DNA from: JBAZOO01 sp041648735 | GTDB lineage: Bacteria; Verrucomicrobiota; Lentisphaeria; Oligosphaerales; CAITYL01 | Direction of reading: 5' to 3' | DNA length: 64,000 nucleotides | Assembly: GCA_041648735.1 (NCBI GenBank) | Contig: JBAZOO010000010.1 | Location: 1-64,000 of the forward strand | Shown here: piece by piece, positions 53,219 to 63,096 of the stretch | Layout of the letters: each line of letters starts with the position of its first letter | Position numbering within the stretch: the first letter of the stretch is position 1 | Position numbers and translations under genes: made by a program | Notes under the pieces: model-generated | The model's database searches: none | Told to the model about the DNA's origin: nothing | The model's input: only the letters and a program-made list of their open reading frames with translations

Positions 53219-53338
53219 AATTGTGGGAAAAAAACCAGGCCTTCCAAAGACGAATCGCCATTGAAAAAACCAACGGCTTGGGCTTTCGTCTGGTTTCGTG
53301 TGTTTAGTGGGGAAAATCGAGGAACCGGGGACGGGACC

Positions 53339-56300
53339 ATGACTCTCGACACATCCATGCAGGACAGGATCAGGACGTATCTGGACGCGGTGGCGGCACA
53401 GATCCGCAACCGCCCCGCGGCCGCGCGGCGCGAACTGCTGCGCGACCTGGAAACGCATCTGCATGACGCACTCCGCGCCAAGGGCGGGGCGAACCCGACC
53501 CCGGAACAGCTCGACGCCGTGCTCGCCGAAATGGATCCGCCGGAGGCCTTTGCCGCCGCGGAGTCCGCAACCACCGCCGCGGGCGGCCCCCAGCCGGAGC
53601 CGTGGCGACGCCGGCTCTGCCTGCTCGGGCTGTGCTTCCTGATGCTGAACGGCGCCTGGTTCGGGCTGTGGCTGCAACGGAACCTCGGCGGCGGCCTGCC
53701 GGACACGCAAAAAGCCGAGGCCCCCAGCGGCGCCGTGAGCGTGACCGGCGCCGAGCCGCTGTCCTGGACCTTTCCCACGCCGATGGTGGAAAAAGACGCC
53801 TGCGGCATCCCGCTCAAGACGCCGCCCGCCAAGATCGCGCCCACCGTGGCCGGCGTCTGGAAATGGGAAGACCCGCTCACCTTGGCGTTTTCCCCCGCGG
53901 CGCCGTGGCCGGACTGCTCCCGTTTCCAGGTGGCGTTCACCGCCCCGCTGCGCACCGCGGCGGGGCGGCGGGTGGAGCCGCCGGAACTCACGACCGTGGC
54001 AACGCCGGCGCTCGAGCTGGTGAACGTGCGACAGGTCGACGTCGAACCGGGCGATTACGGTTACGGTTTCAACATCCGGCTGGAGCTGGAATTCAACGCC
54101 CCGCCAGACTTGGAATCCCTGAAGGAATCCCTCTCCTTCGCCTATCGCGACCAGCAAGAAAGCAAGCCCGCGAATTTTGAGCTGCTCGGGAATGTCCTCG
54201 ACCGCCGGATCCTGGTGACGGTGACGGAAAACGAACCCGATCTCCGAACCCTGCGCCTGCAGCTCAATGCCGGCCTGCGCCCGGCCAGCGGCGGCGAACG
54301 CGGCCTGGCCAGCGCCGCCACCCGCGAGGTGCCGTTGACCGATCTTTTCCGGATGGGCGAAGCGGTGGCCTCCAGCCCCGCCTTCGGCCCGTGCGAACTG
54401 CGCCTGCGTTTCACCAAGAAACCCGACTTCAACACGGTCAAGGACGCGGTGGAGATCAAGCCGAAGGTGGAGTTCACCGTCAATCCGGACGGCGGCTATT
54501 ACAACACGCTGACGCTCACCGGCGTCTTTGAGCCGGAGAAAATCTATGAAGTGACGGTGCGGACGGCGCTGCGGGCGGAAGGCGGCGCGGCGCTGGTGAC
54601 GGAAGTGAAGCGCAGCGTGCAGTTCCCGGCGCGCAAGCCGTCGCTGGCCCTGGCATCGGAAGGGCGCTACCTCTCGCCGCGCGGGAACCTGACCGTCCCG
54701 CTCGCGGCCGTGAACATCCCCGCCTGCAAGATCACCTTGCGCCAGGTGCTGCCGCAGAACCTGCCCTTCTTCGCCCTGCGCGACGGCGGTTGGCGCGGCG
54801 ACGAGGACGCGGCCAACTCCCTGACCGGCCCGGCCGTGACCCGGACCGTCGCGCTCAAGGGAAAGGCCAACGCGGAGGTCAAACAGCGGCTGGATCTCCG
54901 CGACTTTGCCGGCACCGGCGACCTGCGCGGCGCGTGGCTGCTCTCGGTGGAACCGCCGGAGGAGATGGCGCGGCTGGACTGGGAACGCCGGCCGTGGCCG
55001 GTACACCGGCTGCTGGTGGTCAGCGATCTGGGCGTCACCGTCAAGACCGGCGCCAAACAGGGCGCCGTGGTCTGGGTCAATTCGCTGCGGGATGCGCAGC
55101 CGGTCGCCGGCGCCCAGGTCGTGCTCTACGGGAAGAACAACGCCGAACTGGCGCGCGGCCTCACCGGCGCCGACGGCGTGGCGCGGCTGGAGGCGGACAC
55201 CGCCAAGCCGGAAGCCCAACCGTTCCTGGTGACGGCGGCGGCGGGCGCCGACTTCACCTTCCTGCCCCTGCGGAAGTCGGAAGTCCAGCAGCTAGGGGAC
55301 ACTGGCGGCAAAGAGTGGCTGGCCACGGACGCCGTGGAGGCGGCGCTCTTCACCGGCCGCGGCATCTACCGGCCCGGCGAGACGTTGCACGTCAAGGCGT
55401 TGGTCCGCAACCGAACCCTCGACGCGCCGCCGCCATTCCCCGCCGTGTTCCGCATCTTCAAGCCGGACGGCAAAGTCTTCCGCGACCTCCCGGTGACGTT
55501 GAACGACTTGGGCGCCGCGGAAGGCGAGGCGGAACTGCCAACCTTCCTGCCGACCGGCGGCTACCGCGTCGCCCTGGCCATGCCGGGAACCTTCACCGTC
55601 CTCGGGGAGACCGCAATCCGGGTCGAGGAGTTCGTGCCGCCGCAAATCACGGTGGAAATGGAGAAGCTGCCGGAGCGCGCCGAGACTGGCAAGCCGTTCA
55701 CCTTCGAAGTCGCCTCGCGGCACCTGTTCGGGCGGGCGGCGGATGGGCTCCGGGCCGAGGCGCGCGTCGTGTTCGAAGCGGTGGAGTTCCGACCCAAGCA
55801 GTGGCCGGGCTGGCGGTTTGCGGATGACGCCCGGAGCTGGAGCACCACCCGGCGCGAATTGGGGAGCCAGACCCTGGATGCCGACGGCAAGGCGGTGTTC
55901 ACGGTGGAGGCGCTGGGCGACGTGCGGCCGCCCGCCACCCTGGTCGCGCACCTGCACGCCACGGTGCTGGAGCCGGGCGGGCGGCCAGTGTTCGCCTACC
56001 GGCGGGTGCCGGTGGATCCCTATCCGTATTACCTTGGCCTCAAGCTCGACACGGACGGCGGGCACCTGCGCCTCGGCGAGACCCACAAGGTGCAAGTGGC
56101 CGCGGTGGCGCCCGACGGCGCCAAGGCCCGGCCGCAGACCAACCGGCTGAAGGCCATCCTGACCCGCGTCTACTGGAACAACACCATGCAGCGCAACGAC
56201 AGCGGCAGCTACGCCTGGCGTTCCGAGCGCGTCTACCAGACGGAAACGGAAGGGACCGTGGAACTGGCGGACGGCACCGGCGGGTTCGCCTTCGCCCCCC

Positions 56301-59131
56301 AACAGGCCGGCGAATACCGGCTGACGGTGAGCGATCCCTTCACCGGCGTCTCCTCCAGCGTCGCCTTCCTGGCGGCGGCGCCGGACCAGAGTTGGGTGAG
56401 CTGGGCGCATGACCAGCCGGACCGCGTCGAGCTGAGCTTGGACAAGCCACGCTACCGCCCCGGCGACAAGGCGAAGCTGGCCATCAAGGCGCCGTTCAGC
56501 GGCCCGGCGCTCCTGACGCTCGAAAGCGACCGCGTGCTCGAGCACCGCCGCCTCGTGATCGAAAAGAACACCGCCGAAATCGAGCTGGATGTCCGTGCGG
56601 AGTTCGCCCCCAACGTCTACGCCACGCTCAGCCTGATCCGGCCGGCGGTCGCGGAAGCCGTCTGGTCGGCGCACCGGGCCGTGGGCGCCGTGGCGCTCAA
56701 GGTCGAACCGGCGGACCGGCGGCTGAAGGTGGAACTGACGGCACCCGCGGAAATCCGGCCGCAAACCGACTTGACGGTGCAGCTCCAGACCCGCGACGAA
56801 CAGGGGCGCGGCGTGCCGGGCGAAGTCACGCTCATGGCCGTTGATGAAGGCATCTGCCAATTGACGGACTACCAGACGCCCGAGCCGCTGGCGGAATTCC
56901 TGGCGCAACGGCGGCTGGCAGTGGCGCACAGCGACCTCTACAGCCTGCTCATGCCGCCGCTGGCGGACGAGGCGGCGGACGGCGCGGCCGCCCACCCCGG
57001 CGGCGACGCAGCCGCCCGCCTGCTCATGCGCCGGCTCAACCCCCTGCGCGCCAACCGCTTCAAGCCCGTGGCCCTGTGGCTGGGGACAGTGCCCACCGCC
57101 GCGGACGGCCGCGGCGCGGCGGTGCTGAAAGTGCCGGAATTCACCGGGCAGCTCCGGCTGATGGCAGTCGCCTACGACCGCGCCCGCCTCGGCGCCGCCG
57201 AACAGCCGGTCAAGGTGAAGCGGCCGCTGGTCGTGCAGCCGGCGCTGCCGCGCTTCGCGGCGCCCGGGGACCGTTTCCAGGCCAGCCTCGTGATCTTCAA
57301 CGAGACCGGCGCGCCGCGGACCGTCACCTGGCGCGTGACCTGCGGCGGCCCGCTCGCCGCGGCGAAGCCGGAAGGCGTCCTGCAACTTGCCGCCGGCGCG
57401 TCGCAACAGGTGCCGGTGGAACTGACGGCCGGCGCCGTGCCGGGCAAGGCGCTCTGCACCGTGCAGGTGACGGCCGGCACGGAACGCTACGAAGAGACGA
57501 TCGAGCTGCCGGTGCGTCCCGCCGCCGCTCCCGTGACCCTGGCCTTTGCCGGCAGCCTCGCCCCGGGCGCCGGGTTCGTCCAGCCCGTCCCCGCGGAACT
57601 GATGCCGGAAACGGCGCACTGGGAAATGCAGGCCGGCGGCCAACCGGAAGTGAAGCTCTTGCGCAGCCTGGACAGCCTCCTGCGCTATCCCTACGGCTGC
57701 CTGGAACAGACCACCTCCTCGGCCTTCCCGCTGCTGGTGCTGGAAGACCTCGTCTCGACCATGCGGCCCCAGGCGCTGGCCAGGGGCGAGCCCGCGCCGT
57801 TCGTCAACGCCGCGATCCTCCGCATCCTGGCCATGCAGACTTCCGACGGCGGCTTCAGCATGTGGCCAGGCAGGCGCGACTCCGCCGGCTGGGCCGGCAC
57901 CTATGCCACCCATTTCCTGGTGGAAGCAAAGAAGGCCGGGTACGAAGTGCCGGGCGACCGGCTCGCCCTCGCCATGGAGTGGCTGCGCCGGCGGCTTGAC
58001 CAGCAGGTGCGCCGCAATGAAAACCCCAATGACCCCATCTGGCAGGACGAGATGGAGGAGCGCGCCTATGCCTGCCTCGTGCTCGCCCGCGCCGGCCGGC
58101 CAAACCACAGTTGGCTGGCGCGCCTGCACGAATTGCGCGGCAAGCTGCGCACCGGCGCCAAGGTCCAGACGGCTCTGGCCCTGCTCTACGCCGGCGAGCC
58201 GAAGGCCGCCGCCACGCTGCTGGACGCCGCCGCCGCTCCCGCGGAGTCCGCACCCGCCACCGCCGCCACCGCCCCGGCCGCTGGCGCGCCGCCGCCCGCA
58301 GCCGCCGCGATGAGCGTGCCGGCGAGCCGGACGCGCGACCTGGCGCTGCTGCTCGCCGCCCGGGTCGAACTCGACCCGCGCCATCCGCAGGTCGCCGAAC
58401 TCGTGACGCGCCTGGACCAGGCGATGAAGAACGGACACTGGTACACGACGCAGGAGGACGCCATGGCCCTGCTGGCCCTCGGGAAATACGCCCGCGCCCT
58501 ACCGGCGGACAAGACGCCGTTCCAAGCCACCCTGACCGTGGACCGGAACGCCCCGCCCCAGCGCTTCGACCGCGACCACCCGCTGGCCTGGGCTTCGGCC
58601 AAGCCGGGCGAAGCCGCGCAAGTCGCGCTGAAGAACGACGGGCCGGGCACCTGCTTCTATTCCCTGCGGCTCGAAGGCGTCCCAGCGCACGGCAGGGTTG
58701 CCGAGGGCGACTGGGGCGGGCTGAAGGTACGGCGCGAGTTCCTGGACGGCCAGGGGAAGCTCCTCGCCAAATCCGAATGCGCGCTGGGCGACCGCGTGAC
58801 GGTGCGGCTCACGCTGGAAAGCGACAACTGGATTCCCAACGGCCTCGTGCTCTGCGACCTGCTCCCGGCCGGCCTGGAGATCGAGAATCCGTCAACGCCG
58901 CCGGAGGGGCAAAGCAACGCCCACGACTGGGTGCTGTACCGTGATGTGCGCGACGACCGGCTGCTGCTCTTCACCGGCTGGTTCCCCGCCGGGACGCGCA
59001 GCTACACCTATGCGGCGCGCGCCGTGACCGCCGGCCGCTTCCGCCTGCCGGCCGTCACCGCCGAAGCGATGTACGACCCCGCCATGCACAGCGCCCACGG
59101 CCAGGGCGAACTGGCCATCCGGGAGAAATAA
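53339..59131 (+). CDS. Bacterial alpha-2-macroglobulin with N-terminal HAAS-like domain
   Basis: 1930 residues. Residues 1-75 (MQDRIRTYLDAVAAQIRNRP, RRELLRDLETHLHDAL, LDAVLAEMDPPEAFA) resemble the HAAS domain normally found in separate partners of PadR. One membrane helix (about 93-112) anchors the protein. The rest is alpha-2-macroglobulin: repeated MG domains, a bait-like stretch, GRGIYRPGETLHVKALVRN, FVPPQITVEME, and the thioester motif Cys1454-Leu-Glu-Gln1457 in YGCLEQTTS. It traps proteases in the periplasm by covalent capture. ATG 53339 is chosen from the HAAS alignment; the following pbpC is the usual partner. Confidence 0.9.
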   Translation: MTLDTSMQDRIRTYLDAVAAQIRNRPAAARRELLRDLETHLHDALRAKGGANPTPEQLDAVLAEMDPPEAFAAAESATTAAGGPQPEPWRRRLCLLGLCFLMLNGAWFGLWLQRNLGGGLPDTQKAEAPSGAVSVTGAEPLSWTFPTPMVEKDACGIPLKTPPAKIAPTVAGVWKWEDPLTLAFSPAAPWPDCSRFQVAFTAPLRTAAGRRVEPPELTTVATPALELVNVRQVDVEPGDYGYGFNIRLELEFNAPPDLESLKESLSFAYRDQQESKPANFELLGNVLDRRILVTVTENEPDLRTLRLQLNAGLRPASGGERGLASAATREVPLTDLFRMGEAVASSPAFGPCELRLRFTKKPDFNTVKDAVEIKPKVEFTVNPDGGYYNTLTLTGVFEPEKIYEVTVRTALRAEGGAALVTEVKRSVQFPARKPSLALASEGRYLSPRGNLTVPLAAVNIPACKITLRQVLPQNLPFFALRDGGWRGDEDAANSLTGPAVTRTVALKGKANAEVKQRLDLRDFAGTGDLRGAWLLSVEPPEEMARLDWERRPWPVHRLLVVSDLGVTVKTGAKQGAVVWVNSLRDAQPVAGAQVVLYGKNNAELARGLTGADGVARLEADTAKPEAQPFLVTAAAGADFTFLPLRKSEVQQLGDTGGKEWLATDAVEAALFTGRGIYRPGETLHVKALVRNRTLDAPPPFPAVFRIFKPDGKVFRDLPVTLNDLGAAEGEAELPTFLPTGGYRVALAMPGTFTVLGETAIRVEEFVPPQITVEMEKLPERAETGKPFTFEVASRHLFGRAADGLRAEARVVFEAVEFRPKQWPGWRFADDARSWSTTRRELGSQTLDADGKAVFTVEALGDVRPPATLVAHLHATVLEPGGRPVFAYRRVPVDPYPYYLGLKLDTDGGHLRLGETHKVQVAAVAPDGAKARPQTNRLKAILTRVYWNNTMQRNDSGSYAWRSERVYQTETEGTVELADGTGGFAFAPQQAGEYRLTVSDPFTGVSSSVAFLAAAPDQSWVSWAHDQPDRVELSLDKPRYRPGDKAKLAIKAPFSGPALLTLESDRVLEHRRLVIEKNTAEIELDVRAEFAPNVYATLSLIRPAVAEAVWSAHRAVGAVALKVEPADRRLKVELTAPAEIRPQTDLTVQLQTRDEQGRGVPGEVTLMAVDEGICQLTDYQTPEPLAEFLAQRRLAVAHSDLYSLLMPPLADEAADGAAAHPGGDAAARLLMRRLNPLRANRFKPVALWLGTVPTAADGRGAAVLKVPEFTGQLRLMAVAYDRARLGAAEQPVKVKRPLVVQPALPRFAAPGDRFQASLVIFNETGAPRTVTWRVTCGGPLAAAKPEGVLQLAAGASQQVPVELTAGAVPGKALCTVQVTAGTERYEETIELPVRPAAAPVTLAFAGSLAPGAGFVQPVPAELMPETAHWEMQAGGQPEVKLLRSLDSLLRYPYGCLEQTTSSAFPLLVLEDLVSTMRPQALARGEPAPFVNAAILRILAMQTSDGGFSMWPGRRDSAGWAGTYATHFLVEAKKAGYEVPGDRLALAMEWLRRRLDQQVRRNENPNDPIWQDEMEERAYACLVLARAGRPNHSWLARLHELRGKLRTGAKVQTALALLYAGEPKAAATLLDAAAAPAESAPATAATAPAAGAPPPAAAAMSVPASRTRDLALLLAARVELDPRHPQVAELVTRLDQAMKNGHWYTTQEDAMALLALGKYARALPADKTPFQATLTVDRNAPPQRFDRDHPLAWASAKPGEAAQVALKNDGPGTCFYSLRLEGVPAHGRVAEGDWGGLKVRREFLDGQGKLLAKSECALGDRVTVRLTLESDNWIPNGLVLCDLLPAGLEIENPSTPPEGQSNAHDWVLYRDVRDDRLLLFTGWFPAGTRSYTYAARAVTAGRFRLPAVTAEAMYDPAMHSAHGQGELAIREK
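53558..53568. repeat. Iterated palindrome at the HAAS/linker junction
   Basis: GCGGAGTCCGC encoding Ala-Glu-Ser-Ala at residues 74-77, just where the HAAS-like domain ends and the linker to the membrane helix begins. Confidence 0.75.
58241..58251. repeat. Iterated palindrome in an Ala/Pro linker of the A2M protein
   Basis: GCGGAGTCCGC encoding Ala-Glu-Ser-Ala within a low-complexity Ala/Pro loop near residues 1635-1638. Confidence 0.75.
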
Positions 59132-59144
59132 GCGGCAGGCGACC

Positions 59145-61496
59145 ATGAGCGGACGAACACGGACCAACACGGACAGGCACGGACGGGGACGGCGCTGGCG
59201 GCGCGCAGTCTGCCTCGGCCTGGCGGGCGGGATCGCGGCCGGGGCGCTGTTCGCCGGCGCATGGTTCGCGTTCCCCTTTCCGCGGGCGGAACTGGAACGC
59301 TACCCGCGGGCCACGGTGCTCACCGACCGGACCGGCGCGCCGCTGCGGGTCAAGCTCGGCCCCGGCTCCGCGGACTGCCGGCCGCTGCTCCGGCCGGATC
59401 CGGATTCCTGGATCGCCAAAGCCGTGGTCGCCACGGAGGACCGGCGGTTCTGGCGCCACCCCGGCGTGGATCCGCTGGCCATCCTGCGCGCCATCTGGCA
59501 GAACCTCACGCACCGGCGGCGCATCTCCGGCGCCTCCACCCTCACCACGCAGCTCATCCGCCAGCTTGACGACCGGCCGCGGACGCTCCCCACCAAGATC
59601 AGCGAAGCCTTCCGCGCGCTCCAGCTTGAGCGCCTCCTCACCAAGGAGGAAATCCTCGAGCAATACCTGAACCGGGTGCCGTTCGGCTCGAACCTGACCG
59701 GCATCGAGGCGGCCAGCCGGCGCTACTTCGGCAAGGATCCGCGGCAGCTCAGCCTGGCGGAGGCGGCGCTGCTGGCGGGGTTGCCGCAGTCGCCCACCCG
59801 GCTGCGGCCGGACCGCTTCCCGGACCGGGCCAAGGCGCGGCAGGCCGTGGTGCTGAAGCGGATGCGCGCCTGCCGCATGATCACCGCCGCGGAACAGGCG
59901 ACGGCCCTGGCCCAGCCGCTGGCGGTGCGGACAAACCGCTATCCGTTCCGGGCACCGCACTTCTGCGACCTCGTGCTGGAAAATCTCCACGCCGGCGCCC
60001 CCGCCCCCGTGCGGGACCGCGGCGACGCCGCCTTCACCCGCCGCACCACGCTCGACCCGGAACTCCAGCGGCTTGTCGAGGCGGAAGTCGCGCGGCACCG
60101 GGACGAGTGGCGCCGGCAGGGCATCGCCGGCGCGGCCGTGGTCATGCTGGAAGTGGAAACCGGAGCGGTGCGCGCCCTCGTCGGCTCGCCGGACTACCAC
60201 GACCGGGAACACCACGGACAGGTCAATGCCGCCCTGGCGCCGCGCTCGCCGGGTTCGGCCTTGAAACCATTCTTCTATGCGCTGGCCATGGACCAGGGGC
60301 GGCTGACCCCAGGGCGGGTGCTGGCCGACGTGCCGCGGCAGTTCCGCAACTATTGCCCGGAAAACTTCGACAGCCGTTTCACCGGCCTCGTCACGGCCCG
60401 CGAGGCGCTGGTCCTTTCCCTGAACCTGCCGGCGCTGGCGGTGCTGGAAGAGGCCGGACAACCGGCCGCCCTCCAGATGCTGCGCCGCCTCGGCCTGGAC
60501 ACCCTGGATCGGCCGGCGGAGCATTACGGCCTCGGCCTGGCCGTCGGCGACGGCGAGGTGCGGCTTCTGGACCTGGCCAACGCCTACGCCGGCCTGGCCC
60601 GCGGCGGCATCTGGAAGCGGTGGCGCGTGCTCGCGGACGGCGGCGGCGCGCCACCGCCGCCAATCCGGGTTTTCTCGCCGGAGGCCTGCTGGCTGGTCGC
60701 GGACATGCTCGGCGGCGACGAGCGCGCCATGAGCGCCACCGGGCACCGGGCCGACGTGATGAGCCTGCCCAAGTTTGCCTGGAAAACCGGCACCTCGGCC
60801 GGGTTCCGCGACGCCTGGACCATCGCTTGGAATCCCCAGTGGGTCATCGCCGTCTGGCTGGGCAATCCCGACGGCCGCCCCGCCCCGGCCCTCGTGGGGA
60901 CAGAGGCGGCCGCGCCGCTGGCCTGGGAACTGGTGCGCGAACTCTACCGCAACGGCGACTCGCCGTGGTACGTGCGGCCGGCCGGCGTCCAGTGCCGCGG
61001 CGTCTGCGCCGTCAGCGGCCTGCCGCCGGGGCCGCATTGCCCGCAAACCATTGCGGACGACTGCATCGCCGGCGTGACCCGCCACGAGGTCTGCGGCGTC
61101 CACCGCCTGCAAGTGCTCGCCCGCGACGACGCCGGCCGGCCGGTGCGGACGGCGGTGCGCGAGATCTGGCCACCCGAAGTCGCGGCGTTCCTGGCCCAGG
61201 CAAAACCGGCGGCAAACAAGCCGACAGCCACGGCGGGGCCGCGCATCCTTTCGCCGGCCCGCGGCACGGTCTTCCGGCTGGTGGACGGGGCGTTGGCGGA
61301 ATCCCAGCGGCTGAACCTCCTCGCCGCTCCCGGCGACGGCGGGGACGGCCGCCTTTTCTGGCTGCTCGACGACCACCCCCTCGGAGAAAGCGCCGGCGCG
61401 GCGCCGCTCGCCTGGCCCCTCGCCCGCGGCCGGCACCGCCTCGTCTGCAGCGATGCCCGCGGCCGCTCCGACTCCGTCGAAATCACCGTGGAATGA
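59145..61496 (+). CDS. pbpC: Penicillin-binding protein 1C
   Basis: 783-residue class A PBP. A membrane anchor (about 20-45), a GT51 glycosyltransferase domain (VVATEDRRFWRHPGVDPLA, STLTTQLIRQL, EILEQYLNRVPFG), a transpeptidase domain with SALK, SLN and KTGTS motifs, and the C-terminal PBP1C domain with Cys pairs (CRGVCAVSGLPPGPHCP). It is thought to repair peptidoglycan beside A2M. The first 15 codons lie in a repetitive ACACGGAC-type stretch (59150-59190), so the true start could be slightly later. Confidence 0.92.
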   Translation: MSGRTRTNTDRHGRGRRWRRAVCLGLAGGIAAGALFAGAWFAFPFPRAELERYPRATVLTDRTGAPLRVKLGPGSADCRPLLRPDPDSWIAKAVVATEDRRFWRHPGVDPLAILRAIWQNLTHRRRISGASTLTTQLIRQLDDRPRTLPTKISEAFRALQLERLLTKEEILEQYLNRVPFGSNLTGIEAASRRYFGKDPRQLSLAEAALLAGLPQSPTRLRPDRFPDRAKARQAVVLKRMRACRMITAAEQATALAQPLAVRTNRYPFRAPHFCDLVLENLHAGAPAPVRDRGDAAFTRRTTLDPELQRLVEAEVARHRDEWRRQGIAGAAVVMLEVETGAVRALVGSPDYHDREHHGQVNAALAPRSPGSALKPFFYALAMDQGRLTPGRVLADVPRQFRNYCPENFDSRFTGLVTAREALVLSLNLPALAVLEEAGQPAALQMLRRLGLDTLDRPAEHYGLGLAVGDGEVRLLDLANAYAGLARGGIWKRWRVLADGGGAPPPPIRVFSPEACWLVADMLGGDERAMSATGHRADVMSLPKFAWKTGTSAGFRDAWTIAWNPQWVIAVWLGNPDGRPAPALVGTEAAAPLAWELVRELYRNGDSPWYVRPAGVQCRGVCAVSGLPPGPHCPQTIADDCIAGVTRHEVCGVHRLQVLARDDAGRPVRTAVREIWPPEVAAFLAQAKPAANKPTATAGPRILSPARGTVFRLVDGALAESQRLNLLAAPGDGGDGRLFWLLDDHPLGESAGAAPLAWPLARGRHRLVCSDARGRSDSVEITVE

Positions 61497-61667
61497 GGGG
61501 AATCAGGATTTCCGATTTCCGACTGCCGATTTCCGAATCTCCGGTCCCCGTTTCCGGCGCCCCGGCGCCGGCGGCGGCCGATTGGAGGGCCGGCGGGTAT
61601 AGTAGAGGGCATGAGGCCAAAACATGGACGCCCCCGCGCCGGGGGGCGGCACAGGGGGAGATCCGCC
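61497..61667. other. Intergenic region with CCGATTTCCG tract and a TATAGT box
   Basis: 61505-61545 is a run of GATTTCCGA-like units similar to tracts at 25278 and 50128. TATAGT at 61598-61603 could be a -10 for the outer-membrane protein gene, but no -35 at the right distance was found. Confidence 0.45.
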
Positions 61668-62981
61668 ATGGGCTTGACCCGACCGACACGCCAACCTCTG
61701 CTCCGGGCGGCGCTGGGCCTTTTCTTCGGCGCCGCCGCGGCGGCCGCCAGCGACAACGGCCGGCTGCGGCTGGAACTGCCCGAGAACCTCAGCGGCTTCT
61801 GGGAAGTCCGCGCCGGCGCCCGCACCCAGCCCGATCCGCACGCCACCGACCTGAGCCTCGCCGAAACCCGCCTGCAACTGCGCTACGAGGCGGAATTCGA
61901 GGCCGCCACCGTCAAGCTCGTGCCCGATTTCCTCTACGACGGCGTTGACGGCCAGCGCCGCCTCGACCTCGAAACCGGCCAGGGCTGGCTCGACCTGCGC
62001 GAGGCCAACGCCCTCTTCCGCCCCGGCGACGCCCTCGACCTCAAGATCGGCCGCCAAATCCTGACCTGGGGCACCGGCGACCTGCTGTTCATCAACGACC
62101 TCTTCCCCAAGGACTGGAACGCCTTCTTCAGCGGCCGCGACCAGGAATACCTCAAGGCCCCCTCCGACGCCGTCAAGCTCTCCCTCTTCCACGACCTCGC
62201 CAACCTCGACCTCGTCTTCACCCCCTGCTTCGACCCCGACCGCTTCATTGACGGCCGCCGCATCTCCTACTGGAATGCCGCCCGCGACGACCGCGCCGGC
62301 GACGACGCCATCGTCGCGGCCGACCGCCCCAACCGCTGGTTCCGCGACTTCGAGCTGGCCGCCCGCCTCTACCGCAACCTCCACGGCTACGAACTGGCGC
62401 TCTACGGCTACCGCGGCTTCTGGAAAAGCCCCGCCGGCAGCGACCCAGCCACCGGCAACGCCACCTTCCCCGACCTCAACGTCCTCGGCGCCAGCGCCCG
62501 CGGCACCGTCGGCCGCGGCATCGGCCACGCCGAGATCGGCTGGTACGACTCCGCCAACGACCGCGCTGGCGACGACCCGTTGGTGCGCAACAGCGAACTC
62601 CGCCTGCTCCTCGGCTACGAGCAGGAACTCTGGCCCGACTTCACCGCCGGCGTCCAATACTACCTCGAATGGATGCAGCAGTACGGCGCCTACCGCGACG
62701 CGCTGCCGCCCGGCGCCCACGCCGCCGACGAGTTCCGCCACGTCACCACCCTGCGCCTCACCCAGAGCCTGCTCCAGCAGAACCTCACCTGCTCCCTCTT
62801 CCTCTTCCTCTCCCCCAGCGACCACGACGCCTACCTCCGACCCAGCGTCAACTACAAGCTCACCGACACTTGGCAGGCCGAGGCCGGCGCCAACCTCTTC
62901 TTCGGCGAAGACCCCTGGAGCTTCTTCGGCCAGTTCGAACGCAACAACAACCTCTACGCCAGCCTCCGCGCCTCCTTCTGA
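61668..62981 (+). CDS. Outer-membrane beta-barrel protein (DUF1302-like)
   Basis: 437 residues. Signal peptide (LLRAALGLFFGAAAAAAS), then alternating amphipathic strands rich in aromatic residues and a C-terminal Phe (LYASLRASF), the outer-membrane barrel signature. KIGRQILTWGTGDLLFINDL and FPKDWNAFF resemble the GRQxxxWG...ND motif of DUF1302-type porin-like proteins. Transport substrate unknown. GGGGGAG lies 7 bases before the ATG at 61668; an in-frame ATG at 61611 sits too close to the TATAGT box. Confidence 0.75.
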   Translation: MGLTRPTRQPLLRAALGLFFGAAAAAASDNGRLRLELPENLSGFWEVRAGARTQPDPHATDLSLAETRLQLRYEAEFEAATVKLVPDFLYDGVDGQRRLDLETGQGWLDLREANALFRPGDALDLKIGRQILTWGTGDLLFINDLFPKDWNAFFSGRDQEYLKAPSDAVKLSLFHDLANLDLVFTPCFDPDRFIDGRRISYWNAARDDRAGDDAIVAADRPNRWFRDFELAARLYRNLHGYELALYGYRGFWKSPAGSDPATGNATFPDLNVLGASARGTVGRGIGHAEIGWYDSANDRAGDDPLVRNSELRLLLGYEQELWPDFTAGVQYYLEWMQQYGAYRDALPPGAHAADEFRHVTTLRLTQSLLQQNLTCSLFLFLSPSDHDAYLRPSVNYKLTDTWQAEAGANLFFGEDPWSFFGQFERNNNLYASLRASF

Positions 62982-63096
62982 CCAAGCCCCGCCCGCGCCA
63001 CCCGGCGGGAACCTGGCCGCCCTTTGCCGACTCCAAACAGCAACACGCCACGCCGTCCCGCCGAGGCCCAACCGCAATCCGGAAAGGAACCCCACC

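Noticed and set aside
59150..59190. ACACGGAC-type repeats at the pbpC start as a CRISPR or operator.
   Set aside because: Units are irregular and lie within the first codons; similar phrases (CACGGAAACCACGGAG) are scattered in the window as low-complexity sequence.
61598..61611. TATAGT directly before an ATG as evidence of a leaderless start of the outer-membrane protein.
   Set aside because: The ATG at 61668 has a good ribosome-binding site and starts the signal peptide, and no -35 box fits the TATAGT.
33..63000. CRISPR array.
   Set aside because: No regularly spaced repeats with unique spacers were seen; the only arrays are the 7-bp and 15-bp tandem repeats.
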